Assembly (NCBI GenBank): GCA_037176725.1
Contig: JAZBRS010000026.1
Location: forward strand, 101,539,501 to 101,603,500
From: Posidonia oceanica
Taxonomy: Eukaryota > Streptophyta > Magnoliopsida > Alismatales > Posidoniaceae
Direction of reading: 5' to 3'
Length of the DNA stretch: 64,000 nt
Positions 11,791 through 22,729 of this stretch are shown here, one piece after another. The translations under genes and the position numbers were made by a program. Below the pieces are notes generated by a model. That model did no database searches. It was not told where the DNA came from and saw only the letters and a program-made list of their open reading frames with translations. The number at the start of each line of letters is the position of its first letter. Positions within the stretch are counted from its first letter, which is position 1.

Positions 11791-13549
11791 ATGGCCTCCT
11801 CCCCCCCACATGTTCCTCTCTTCCTACACATGCTCTGCTTCTCTCTCCTGCTCTGCTCTTCCGGCAGCAGGCCAGTGAGCATAACCACTGCAACACAAGT
11901 GCAGAACTTCACTCTTTCATCTGTGAGGGATGTGCTGGTTCGGGAGGAGGATTCAATTGTGTTTTGTCTGATTGAGAGAGCTAGATACCCCAGTAACTCC
12001 CCTGCTTATGACGCTTCTTTCTTCGGAGGAATCGATGACGGTGGGAGGTCGCTTCTTGAGATGTTTGTTAGAGAGAGTGAGGGGGTTCAGACCAAGGTTT
12101 GTTTTTTTTATGATGGTCCTTCTGGTTTAGTTGTGTTCTGAATTGGGTTGCTGTTGGTTTGGGTTTTTAGATTGGTTTTTCTGTGATTGCTGTTTGTTTG
12201 TTTCTTTGTTTTCTTCTCTGAGATCAACGTTGAAGCACAAAGGACCTTGTTTTAGGAGTAGATTTCTATCATTAAATTATGATATTATTAGGCAATAATG
12301 TGTGGGTTTCACCTCTTGTTCTTGCTTTGTTTCTGTAATGTAATGCTGAGATCTTCTGGAGTGATTGACAAAGATTAAGATTCTCCTACAATATGTTGTA
12401 GCTCCACAGACGTCCGAAATCTTTTTAAATATGCTTAGGAAAAGATCGAGGATCACTTAATTGTGGACAGTTGTCAGTTGTCGTATCTTACCATATTTGT
12501 GAACTGGTTTCCTGAATTGAATGGTTGTCGAGTTGGCTTTTCAGATGGAAATGATTCTGTGATTTTCTTTTGGGTTTTAAATTTCCTTTCATTATCATGT
12601 AAAAGTTCAATCTTTACCTGCTTATCTTCCTGTGCTTTTCGTTTAGTAAGTTGCCCCCCAACACACAATCCTTTCTTTCCTAAAAGATTCATATTTGCAG
12701 GCTGGTAGATATCAAAACCCAGAAGAAATCCCATTCTTCCCTGATGGCTTACCATTCCCTCTGGTTACTCAATACTTTCCAAAGGTGAGTTCTGCATCAC
12801 ATTCAGCTGTTGCCTTTTCTACTTGAAAATGTCTCCCATCTAACTTAAAAGTTTTCTCATGTCCAATCCCAGTTCCTGTATCCTGCAGCTGCTTCTGTGA
12901 ATGTAAGCAAGACATTATGGAACATGTACACTGAAAAATTACTGCCATTATTCGTTGCCAAGGGGGATGATGGCAATTATGCTTCCACTGCAGCAAGTGA
13001 TCTTGTGTGTTTACAGGTGTGAATGATCAAGGCGATTCTTTAGATTATTTCTGATCACTGCTGATCATGGTTGACAATAACTATTTCCCATATGTTGTCA
13101 CAGGCCCTCTCAAGACGGATTCACTTTGGCAGGTTTGTTGCAGAAGTGAAGTTCAGAGATGCACCACAGGATTACAAACCTGCAATCCGCTGTCAGGTTT
13201 GAACCAAATATTGGAACTCTCATTTTTCCTCATCGCTCCATTCTTATGAGCAAAATTGGCCATAAGGTTCTCCAACTGACATGGGTATTTTTTACAGGAT
13301 AGGGAGACATTGATGAACCTGTTGACAAATAAGAGTGTGGAAGAAGAGGTGAAAAAGAGAGTAAAGAAAAAGGCAAAGATTTTTGGGCGGAATGTAACTC
13401 TAGATGATAATAATGAGAAGGCCAATAGTACTGCTGGTATGACTACGTTTAAGGTCGATCCTTCAGTGGCTTATCGCCTTTACGGGAAGTGGGTTATACC
13501 TCTAACCAAGCTTGTCGAAATCGAGTACCTCCTTCACAGGCTGGATTAA
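11791..13549 (+). CDS. CM2: Chorismate mutase, CM2-type, with signal-peptide-like N-terminus
   Basis: The product converts chorismate to prephenate, the first committed step to phenylalanine and tyrosine. I read five exons: 11791-12096, 12701-12784, 12873-13016, 13104-13196 and 13298-13549, all with GT-AG borders and all phase 0, giving 292 residues. Residues known to be catalytic in the AroQ-type yeast enzyme are kept: Arg46 (SVRDVLV), Arg183 and Lys194 (RRIHFGRFVAEVKF), Thr279 and Glu283 (PLTKLVEIEYLL). The STAASD stretch resembles Arabidopsis cytosolic CM2 more than plastid CM1. Unlike CM2 (about 265 residues), this protein has an extra leader with a hydrophobic core at residues 9-22 (PLFLHMLCFSLLLC), which looks like a secretory signal rather than a plastid transit peptide. 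An upstream in-frame ATG at 11740 would add 17 residues and bury the leader, so I prefer 11791. An AATAAA signal lies near 13658. No damage is visible. Confidence 0.93.
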
Positions 13550-13774
13550 ATACTGCAGCCGCCATTCATGACGCACCGCTGGAATAAGAGAGCTTGGAAG
13601 TAATTTAATTGACCATCCTATGCATCTCTCCGACGTTTTGTATTTTCCTCTTCACAAATAAAATATAATAATTCCTGAGAATTATAAAATTAATCAGGAT
13701 TGCTCCGTATTTGTTCTTTGAGAAAGTTATATAGTCTTGCTGAGACACGGACAGTGGCTGTTGAAAGTAAACGT

Positions 13775-14145
13775 AAGAAAAAATTATTTAACGGTGTCCT
13801 GAGTCTAAGTTTCAGGGAAATCCCAATTTGACGTCTGAGATTTAAGAAGTAACGTTTTAGTGTCTAAGGTTTATAACGTTAAACAATATCCTAAACACTG
13901 TCGATTTTTACATTCAATTTACTATTATGCCCTTACCTATTTATGTCCTTATTAAGTTTTGATATTAGAGGAAGAAAGGGTATTTTGGTCTTAAAAATCA
14001 CTTATGAGGCCATGTGTAGCAACGGAACACAGTATTTGTCTAACTTTCTAAACCTTAGACACCAAAATGTTACTTTTTAAACAATAGACACTAACATGAA
14101 AATTCACTTAAATCTTGAGGCATCATCAAGTAATTTACCCTAAGC
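13775..14145. mobile_element. MITE with long degenerate terminal inverted repeats
   Basis: The left arm (about 13780-13872) and the right arm (about 14047-14143) are imperfect inverted repeats of roughly 90 bp. The best-kept part is AGTAACGTTTTAGTGTCTAA on the left against TTAGACACCAAAATGTTACT on the right. The right end reads TAATTTACCCTAA. There is no coding sequence inside. Long arms suggest a Mutator-type derivative, but I could not identify a clean 9-bp target duplication. It lies about 230 bases after the chorismate mutase stop codon. Confidence 0.6.
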
Positions 14146-14365
14146 ATAAACATATACCATCATGATAATTCCCAAAGGATGAGACTCCCGTTCAAACATG
14201 AAAAGATGGGCACAAAACATATGCCCATGGGTATAAGTTATTACCTAATTTGTGTCAATACCTGCATTAAAATTAGTTTTACAGTCAATACCCTCCTTGT
14301 AATGAGAAAAAGACTGCAATACCCTCTTTTGCTAATTAATTTGTTGCCAATACAACTATTGTAAG

Positions 14366-17300
14366 TTTTTTTTTTGCAAATAGTAATATATATTTGTATT
14401 AATATATTACTTGGCTATGAGTACCACCACCAAGTAAACAAAATGACAATGTTTATGTTACAAATCCTCAAAATTTCCATCCCAGAGAAGTAAGGGGAAG
14501 GAGCACAAGAAAATATAGAATGCCAAAAAACCATTAGTCCATAATCAAAGGTACATAACACCAATGCCAGAATGAGGCCAAAAAGATAATGGCCAGAAAC
14601 ATATTGAAATGCCAGTTGCCAGAAATATGGGTTAATCGCCTGAGCCATTAGTTGAGTGTGCAACAAGATCGAACGTCAGCTCTGGAGCAAGGTTGAGATC
14701 TTCAGTAGAGATAGCAGGGTCCATTGAAAGACCAATAGAAGTAGCAATAACCTAAGCTGCATGGGCTGCCTGTACTTGGTCCCAATCATTTTGCATTTGC
14801 TGAATGGCTTGAGAAATGACCTCCAATCCCTAACCTATAAGAAGATTATCTACCCAACAAGTCATGAACTGCAAAATTTAAAACAAAATTGAAGAGGGAC
14901 TTATACCCAGATTTCTAAAGATTATGGAATTTCTCTTCAATCACAAGCACCACAGAATGGCAAGAACGAGCATGTTCCATCCTTTTAAGCTTATAGAAAA
15001 CTTGACTGAACTAAACATGGAAAAAGTATCACATATTTGAATTGTATTCAAGCAGTCAGTATTGTTCAGAAAAAATTCCCAAACAGCCAAAGACACTAAG
15101 CATTGCAAGAAAATATGGGAAGTGGTTTCCATGTTATGTCCACAAAAAACGCAATGTGGTGGACCAATCCAACCTTTTGTAAGTAAATTGGCTCTAGAAA
15201 GAATTTTATCATGAGTAACAAGCCAGGCAAATACTTTAATTTTCAATGGTGCTAAGCATTTCCAGATGCTATTCATATACTGAGATCTATGTCCACCATC
15301 ATTTAAGAAAACATAGCAACTTTTAACAGAGAATGTATTATTAGAAGTAAGAGTCCAATGCATATTATCCTCCTCACTAGATAGACTAAGAGATTCCATT
15401 ATTTTTGTGAGTTGGTGCAACTGGGATGAGATCTAACTAGAATTGTAAGAACCAATACTATTATTGTTAAATATGGCTAAATGGTTGCCATTGTATTTCA
15501 TAAGCATCTTTTCCACCGTGCATTTCTTGTTTGCAGAGATGTTATATAAGTCAGGAAGAGTATACTTCAAAGCAATGTTCTTTGACCATTTATTTTCCCA
15601 AATTTTTTTTTTTTTCATTATTCACTACGAATACAGAAAGGGTATTGACAATAGGAAAACATGCCCTTAATTCCTACCAAAGGGGGGAGGCCCTATTGGA
15701 GGCCACATTTAAAAGGGCACCAGTATGATTATGAGAGAAGTATCTACTTTTGATGAGCTCAGGCCATTTGAGATACATATTATTTGCAAGCAATTGCCAG
15801 AGCAACTTACATTTCAATGCAGTGCTAAAGTTTCTGATATTGATTATACTTAATTCATCTTGCTCCTTGTTCTGACAAATATTTTACCATTTGGCCAAAT
15901 AATAGCCTCTAGTGGAATTTGATAAAGATTTTCAAAGGAAACGACGATGAATTCTGTCAATTTCTAACTCAGCCTTCACTGGAAGGTGAAGAACTGATAA
16001 GTAGTAGTTAGATACAGCAGATAGGATAGAGTTGATTAAGGTGAGTCTACCTCCAATGAATAAATATTTGGCCTTCCATGTATTTAACTTAGCCGTGAGT
16101 TTGTCCAACACAAGTAACCAATCGCTATAGGAGGCCTTTCTGTAGTGAAGGGGCAAACCCAAATAAGTGATTGGAAGGGATATAGAATTATAACCCAGGA
16201 TATTACAGAACCTATTAATCATTAAATCTGAAACCCCAATTCCTGTGAGTGAGGACTTACTGAAATTTATTTTCAGACCAGAGTAGATTTGGAAATAATG
16301 AAGAATTCTTTTGAGATTAATGATACAGTCCTTAGTAGGAGATAGAAATAAGAGGGTATCATCAGCATATTGGATATTTAACACATCAAGTCCTACATGG
16401 GGATACTGAATTCCTTTGATAAGATTATTGTCTTTCCCAAATGCCAGCATTCTATTAAGAATGTGAGTAGCTAATATAAACAGAAGTGGAGATAATGGGT
16501 CGCCTTGCCTAAGACCATTTGAGGCACCAAAAAAGCCTTTAGGGAACCGTTAACTAGTATAGAAAACTTTGTTGTATTAATACACATCCTTATCCAATTT
16601 ACCCATTTTTCTCCGCAACCCAAACCTCTAAGTGTGTTAATAATAAAGTCCCGATTGACGTTATCAAATGCCTTCTCAAAGTCAAATTTATGCATAATTC
16701 TAGGTATTTGAGAAGTGTGCATTAGGTGTAGTGTCTCTTGGGCTTCCAGAAAACAATCACTAATATTGCGCCTAGGTAGGAAAGCACTTTGAGTATCATC
16801 CAACAATGAGTTAAGGATAGGATAAAGTCTTGTAGCAAGGCATTTCAAAATAATCTTGTAGTTGCTATTTAGAAGACTTATGGGGCAGTAGTCTTGAATT
16901 TTTTCAGCCTTTGATTTCATAGGAATCAGGGTGATAAAAGTCTAGTTGATACTCTGTAGAGTGTTGATATCATCTGATTGGTGTAAATATTCAAACATAT
17001 CACATATGTCTCTCTTAATGTCATCCCAAAAATGATGATAAAAGTATAAAGGAAAACCATCAGGACCTGGCGACTTTCCCTAGGCAATGAGAAACACTTC
17101 TCTTGATTTCATCCTCTGAAAATTGACCTTCAAGATTTGAAGGGTGAGAAATTTTCTTTAGCAATAAAAGGTCCTAGATGAGTGAAATATTAGGACAAGA
17201 GGGCTTGTTGAACAAGGAAAAGAAATACTGTTCAATAGCCATACTAATTATTGGTAGAGAGTCGATACAGACATCATTGATAAGCAGTGATGAAATTGTA

Positions 17301-17885
17301 TTAATCCTTCTCCTATAATTTACCATTTTGTGGAATAAAGAAGTGTTAAGGTCTCCTTCCTTCAGCCATTGGATCTTAGAACGTTGCCTCTAATAAATCT
17401 CTTGTTCAAGAAGGATATTAAAGTGCTCTACTCTAAGTTCTTGTTTCCTGTGCCATGCCTCTATGGGGATAGAGTCTGATTCAGCCTGGATATCCAAGTC
17501 TTGAATCAAATTTCCAATTTCCAGCAATCTGGCATGACGGTCAACCCTTCTTGAAGGAATCCAGGATTTGATTGCTAGTTTAACTGCTTTTAACTTATGA
17601 GAAAACCTAGCAATAGGACTGGCATTAGAGGAAAAATTGGATACACTGTTCTTAAGAAGGCTATCAAAGCCTTCATAGGGTAGCCATGATCAATAGAATT
17701 TAAAGGGGAAAGGTCCCCAACCAGGTGGAGTAGTGTCAATGCAAATGGATATGTGATCTGAAATTATCCGGGCTTTACCCATGCAAATGGTTATAGGAAA
17801 ATGTAACTCCCAACTAGGGGATATCAGGAATCTATCAAGTTTGACCATTATAGTATTTTCCTGAAAATTTGATTGTATGTTTTCT
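14366..17885 (-). mobile_element. 5'-truncated L1-type LINE (LINE-1), minus strand
   Basis: Read on the minus strand, this element runs from the C-terminal end of the endonuclease domain, through reverse transcriptase and a zinc-binding RT-associated domain, to a 3' end closed by a run of ten A (T run at 14366-14375 on plus). It matches the second LINE in this window (36599-41961) along its length, including the unusual 3' end with ACTCATA. The 5' end is truncated near 17885, in a place corresponding to about 38590 in the second LINE, as is usual for L1 elements. ATTGTAAG before the T run and ATTGTATG near 17871-17880 may be remains of the target duplication, but this is weak. Confidence 0.85.
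14941..17860 (-). pseudogene. LINE-1 ORF2: endonuclease end, reverse transcriptase, zf-RVT
   Basis: Reading right to left, the C-terminal end of the endonuclease (about 17860-17660) carries DRFLISP-like residues. The RT fingers and palm are in 16920-16471 with YCPISLLNSNYKII, DDTQSAFLPRRNISDCF and FDFEKAFDNVNRD, and in 16450-15932 with the catalytic YADD box (QYADDTLLFL) and the later ITYLGLPLHYRKA motif. The RT-associated zinc-binding domain is in 15420-14941 (SVKSCYVFLNDGG, APLKIKVFAWL, CVFCGH). Frames are broken between the pieces (around 16460, 15930 and 15425) and stop codons are present in the 17000-17600 stretch, so it is not functional. It still has the intact YADD box that the second LINE has lost. 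Confidence 0.88.
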
Positions 17886-17994
17886 AGGAAAATGTGACAT
17901 TATTGTATGTTTTCGTTCCCTTCTATTACTAACCATCTATATGACCTTAGTTAATTTACCTCATGTGATGTAAAAGGATGAATCAACCCTCTCT

Positions 17995-18267
17995 TCATCC
18001 ACCACCATGCCCACCCATCCACCCACCACCACCAGAACTACCATCGTCTTCATGGATCACCACCTCGTAATTATCAACACCATGATCATCATGGTTGTCG
18101 CCACTACCACTGCTAGCATCATCCCAACAGCCATCATCATCATCATCCTAATTATCACCACTACCATAGTTGTCGATGAGGCACTAAGACCACAACCACT
18201 TCATCACCACCTCATCACTATTGACTCCATCATCTACACAACTATCATTATCAACACTACTATATCA
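17995..18267. repeat. CAT/CAC-rich low-complexity tract, left part
   Basis: A stretch made mostly of CAC, ATC and ACC triplets. It resumes at 41977 after LINE-2. Frames through it read runs of Thr, Ile and His and are not genes. Confidence 0.8.
18253..18267 (+). repeat. Left target-site duplication of LINE-2
   Basis: AACACTACTATATCA here is repeated exactly at 41962-41976, just after the A-rich tail of LINE-2. A 15-bp duplication is typical of L1 insertion. Confidence 0.85.
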
Positions 18268-18452
18268 TCAAAAAAAGCAACATTGCATTCTTTTCCACTA
18301 ACTACATTTAACAACTCATGGGCCTGGAAACTCCCACAAGCAACTTCGCCGAACGCACTCTCTTGACCAACTTCACCGGATCTGCAACAACTTCGCCGGC
18401 CGCATCCAAGCAAAATTGATCCCACTCTTCCCCTTGCCATCAGGAATATGAG

Positions 18453-19471
18453 ATGATGAAGAAGGTGCCTTTGCGGTACAGGGGTGGGATAAGGAACAAC
18501 CCTGGCTCTCGGCAAAGGTTTGAGTTGATTCAGCCACCCCTCAGACCGGTCGATGCCTCCTTCCTGACCGGATCCCCTCTTCCCCTTTCTCACTCCTCTC
18601 ATCCTTCTTCCTGCCCTCAATCTCCTTTGGTGGCTAGGGAGCGGAATGGGGGCATATATCCTCTTTCTCACCCCTCGCAGATCTTGCTCACTCACTTGTC
18701 GAACTGCGATGCGCTTTGTGGGGATCCATTCTTGGCTTCTACGATGGAAGGAGAATGTCCTTCCCTGCCTGCTGACCTACCTTCGGGATGCTACCCGACA
18801 ACATAGGTGGTTTACTCCGAAGAATCCTCCAAAGGCTCCTCCACAATTTCATGTTCCCCTCCACCTGCCTCTTTCTTAGATACGTCGTCTAGTCAGAAAC
18901 ACAGGCCTGCCTCCCCTTGGCTGGGCTCTGCCTGCTCTATGAGAGATTCTTCCCCTTCTCTCCACAAGGGGAGTAAACAATCATCTTCTATATATTCCTG
19001 CCTATTGGGGCCTGTGATATGGCCTTGGTGGTTTTGGCCGAGAGCGAATCTCCTGAGGAAGCTTGTGTGGCTACCACTGACCAGAATAACGCTCTGATTG
19101 AACAATCGGATGCATTTGCTCAGCCCAAGGAAGGACTAACCTCATCTCCCTGTCACCCTCTCTCTAATACTTGTCTGGTTCCCTCCCCTTCGGTTGATCC
19201 CCGATCGGAGATCTCTTGCGTTTGGGACTCCATTGAGGATAGTTCCATCTATGGTGTGAGTTCTGTCCTCAACTCCTCCTTTCCTTGCTCCTCTTTTCAT
19301 TGTGACGGTTTGCACCATTCGGTGGGGTGCCTCCACGCTTCAACAGTGGAGTCAGATCCTGGGCACCCAGTCAACCAAACCGTCGTAGTAGAGAATCCTA
19401 CCCGTTTCTTTTCAGATCCTGGCATTCAATGCTATGTCAAGCCTCTGTTAGTTGCGTCTCTCATTTCAGTG
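18453..19471 (+). pseudogene. LINE-2 ORF1, N-terminal part
   Basis: Three overlapping open pieces (18453-18806, 18807-19097 and 19019-19471) form the 5' part of the LINE ORF1, a protein expected to bind the element RNA. The sequence is rich in Ser and Pro, and I recognise no domain in this part. The last piece runs without stop into the insertion point of element B at 19471 and continues on the other side at 36599. The changes of frame between the pieces show that it is decayed. The position between the LINE 5' end and the zinc-knuckle part is the basis for the call. Confidence 0.6.
19467..19471 (+). repeat. Left target-site duplication of element B
   Basis: CAGTG stands directly before the LTR start at 19472 and again directly after the 3' LTR end (36594-36598). 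Five bases is the normal Ty3 duplication length. Confidence 0.9.
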
Positions 19472-20048
19472 TGTAGACACTCCATTTTGATAGACTGAAT
19501 TAGTGGATCTCTCTCTGGTGGCTTCAAAACATGACTTAGAAAACCCTCACACAAAATCAGGAAAATTAAGAACTTTAGAACCTTGAAATCAAACCCAAAA
19601 CCTTAGCCTTTTTTAACCTAGGAAAACCTACACAAAACTTAGGAAAATCCATCCACAAAATCCTAGGTCAAACCCTAGAAACCCTAGGTCACACACTCAC
19701 ACAAAACCCCCTTCCAAACCCAAGCCTTTCTCCTTCTTTCTTTTCTGATTATCCTTTTCTCTCTCCTGATTATTCTTTTCTCTCTCCTCTTTATCCTCCT
19801 TCTCTTTCTCCTTCTTTTCCTCTCTTTCTCTCTTCTTTTCTTGCTCTCCAATGGCCCCACCCCATTCTTGCTCCACCCCACATATTCTCCTTTCTTCCCT
19901 TTATTTTATCTTTATTTTATTTTATTTTATTTTATCCCATGTTATTTGATCTTTAATTTCTTTCTTTCCCTTCCTTTCATTCATTCTTTCTCCCCTCCTT
20001 TCTTTCTTTCTTTCCTTCTTTCTTTCTTTCTTTCTTTTCCTTTTTCCA

Positions 20049-20112
20049 CATTAAACCCTAAACCCTAAACCCTAAACCTAAAACCCATTAAACCCTAAAC
20101 CCTAAACCCTAA
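20049..20112. repeat. Telomere-type CCCTAAA array in the 5' LTR of element B
   Basis: Short runs of AAACCCT, the complement of the plant telomere repeat TTTAGGG, with degenerate copies continuing to about 20220. The 3' LTR carries the same block at 32638-32701, so it belongs to the LTR and is not a chromosome-end remnant. Confidence 0.85.
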
Positions 20113-20113
20113 C

Positions 20114-20537
20114 AACCAAAATCCTAATCAACAAACCCTAAACCCTAATCAAAACCCTAAACCCTAATCAAGACCCTAAAAAAAAAAACCTAATCAAGAC
20201 CCTAAAAACTTAAAACCCTAAACAAGCAATGGTTACCGTAGTGGTTGGGTCACCTCCACTACCTTCTCAAGCAGCGGGTTCGATACCCGCCCACCGCACA
20301 TAGAGTGGATTTTCCACTTTTTCTTGCATTGGGATTAATTTCCCTTCCTTCCGCCCATAGGTTTCGAACTCGTGACCTGTGAGCTTGCCATGAAGAAAAA
20401 TCCGTTAAGCTATAGTAGGTTAGGGTAAAAAAAAAAAAAAAAAAACCAAAATCCTAAACCCTAATCAAAACCCTAAACCCTAATCAAGACCCAAAAAAAA
20501 AAACCTAATCAATACCTTAAAAACTTAAAACCCTAAA
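20114..20537 (+). repeat. About 95-109-bp direct duplication flanking the SINE
   Basis: The segment AACCAAAATCCTAA...TTAAAACCCTAAA stands at 20114-20222 and again at 20444-20537, one copy each side of the SINE. The 3' LTR has a single copy (about 32700-32815). Confidence 0.7.
20223..20445 (+). mobile_element. tRNA-derived SINE with a second, inverted tRNA-like head
   Basis: This block is absent from the 3' LTR. Its left end has RNA polymerase III promoter boxes: an A-box-like TTACCGTAGTGG (20233-20244) and the B box GGTTCGATACC (20277-20287). It ends in a run of 19 A (20427-20445). The right half carries a second pair in the opposite direction: B-like GAGTTCGAAACC (complement of 20360-20371) and A-like TAGCTTAACGG (complement of 20402-20412). 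The LTR sequence on the left (20114-20222) reappears in diverged form on the right (20444-20537), a far longer duplication than a normal SINE makes. It may be one dimeric SINE or two SINEs joined head to head. Confidence 0.75.
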
Positions 20538-22433
20538 CCCTAAATCTAATCCATGCAAATTTAAATCACAATTACAACCCAATTAAATCCAATCAAAATC
20601 CCAAACCCACTTAAAATGCAAAGCCCATCTTTAAACCTAATTAAAAATTAAAACCAATTTGAATTTAACAATTAAAGTCAAAACCCACTTAAACAAATCA
20701 AAACTCATTTAAATTTAAAACCAACTAAAGTTGAAACACATCCAAACTCATTAAAAAAATATACTAAACCCCAAACCCCATTTTAAAACCCTAAAACCCA
20801 TTTCTAAACCCAATCCCCAAACCACTCACTAAACCTAGGTAGAAATCAAATCCAAGCCCATTATCACTCACATCAAACCCACTTCTCCTTCTCCCCCCCA
20901 TTCTTTTTCTTTTTCTTTTTCATTTTTCAACCCACTAAGCCAAGTCCATTACCCTCCTTTTATTTCTTATTTCTTTTTCCAGCCCACAACCCAACTTCTT
21001 CCTTCTCTTCTTCTTCTCTCTTCCTCCTCCTCTCACAGCCAGCAAACGACAGCCTCCCCCCTCCTTTTTTTCAAACCTCACCTGACACCACCAAAACTTC
21101 CAACCTCCACACCCATGCCCTGTGGCCGAAGACCAAGACCACCATCACCTCCATGCCCTGCCATTGGTGGCAGAAGACCAAGGCTTTCATCCCGACTGCC
21201 CTCACTCACATACACAGAGAAGGGAGAGAGAACAAAACCAAAACTCCACCCCAGAACGACCAAGGACACACACTCACACTCCCAGAATTCCCACCAAGAG
21301 AGACACCCAATTCCAGAGCAAAAAACCACCCAGAAATCCTCCTCCAAATGCCCATTTTTCCTCACACCTCATAGAGCCTCTTCAACCCGATAATTCACTT
21401 CAGACAGCCACCCTCAAGCTCCCAGACCTCCACGCCCTTCATGGCCAATCACCAACGATCCCAGAGGGTGTGAGCATCGCCTGAGAGAGCCACCACAGCC
21501 CCGGAGAGACCCACATTTCCAGAACTGACCCAAAAAACCATTTTCCTCCTCTAGGCTGCGCAGCTCGCTTCTGGGCGCACCCAGACCTTCCTCGTAGTTC
21601 CAGCAACACCTCCGGATCATGCCTGCAGCTCGCCGACCCTCCGCGTGCCGCTGCAACCTCCGCCCGGACAGCTGAACCCACCTGGGGTCGACAGCCCACT
21701 CCGGCCGCCCACGCAGGTAATGCACCTTATCCTTAGCTTAGTTTAGGTCCCCTCTTGCTTTTCCGCCTCTCCCCCACGCTTTCCATGCCGCGCGCCACTC
21801 GTTCAATCTCGCTGGAGTCGTCGTCTTCTCCGGCAACGTCGCCAGAGAAGAAAGGTCACAGTAGCTCTCCCTGGCCTGGAACCGCCTCGCCGGACCTCCG
21901 CACGCCTCCACTACGCCTTCGCCTCCTCCTCCGCTCGGCCCAGGGCCACCGGACCTCCCTCCTCCCTTCTTCTCCTCTTCTTCTTCCTCTGCCATTTTTC
22001 TTTTCTTGCTGTTACTGTAGCACATGCATGCATGCCATTTTATTTCTTTCGTTTCATTCACATTGCATTAAAATCCATTAGTTTTTCATTTTTGCTTTCA
22101 GGTCCTTCATGAATTATTCAGTGCTTTTGCATTTGTTTTTTTCTCTTTGCATAAACTACAACATCTTTTCTTATTTGCTTTCAGATCCAATGTTTCTATA
22201 GCATCATTTAATTCAACTGTTTTTTATCTTAGTGTATTGCCTTAAACTGCTGCCACCATTTTTATTTACGTTCAAGTCCTTCTGTCTGTTACAGCCTTTT
22301 CTTTTCATTTTTTTTGTCTTCATGCATTGTTTAAAACACCAGCATTTACTTTATTTGCATCCAAGTCCATTCACAACATACATTTTTTTTTATGCATTGC
22401 ATTTGACCCCCTAGCTTTTAAAATAATCGCATC

Positions 22434-22729
22434 CAGGTCCCTGAGTTTGCATTTGCATTTCATACAGGTCCCCAGGTTTGCATTTGCATTGCATCTAGGC
22501 CCCTGAGTTTGCATTTGCATTTCATACAGGTCCCTGAGTTTGCATTTGTATTTCATACAGGTCCCCAGGTTTGCATTTGCATTGCATCTAGGCCCTTGAG
22601 TTTGCATTTGCATTTCATACAGGTCCCTGAGTTTGCATTTGCATTTCATACAGGTCCCTGAGTTTGCATTTGCATTGCCTCTAGGCCCCCGAGTTTGCAT
22701 TTGCATTGCATATAGTCCCCTAGCTTTGC
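22434..22729 (+). repeat. 31-bp tandem repeats in the 5' LTR of element B
   Basis: About ten copies of a 31-bp unit built on CAGGTCCCTGAGTTTGCATT followed by TGCATTTCATA. The 3' LTR array (34704-34976) has about nine. Confidence 0.85.

Noticed and set aside
18007..18366. 119-codon open frame rich in Thr, Ile and His
   Set aside because: It runs through the CAT/CAC simple-repeat tract, crosses the LINE target duplication and has no domain.
19684..19881. Arg/Lys-rich minus-strand frame conserved at 32272-32469
   Set aside because: It is present twice only because the two LTRs are copies; it is the complement of a polypyrimidine tract.
20277..20287. A functional tRNA gene at the B-box match
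   Set aside because: No cloverleaf can be closed around it, and it ends in a poly-A tail; a SINE head explains it better.
22434..22729. CRISPR-like array (31-bp regular repeats)
   Set aside because: There are no unique spacers; the units are directly adjacent, repeated in the second LTR, and lie in plant nuclear DNA.
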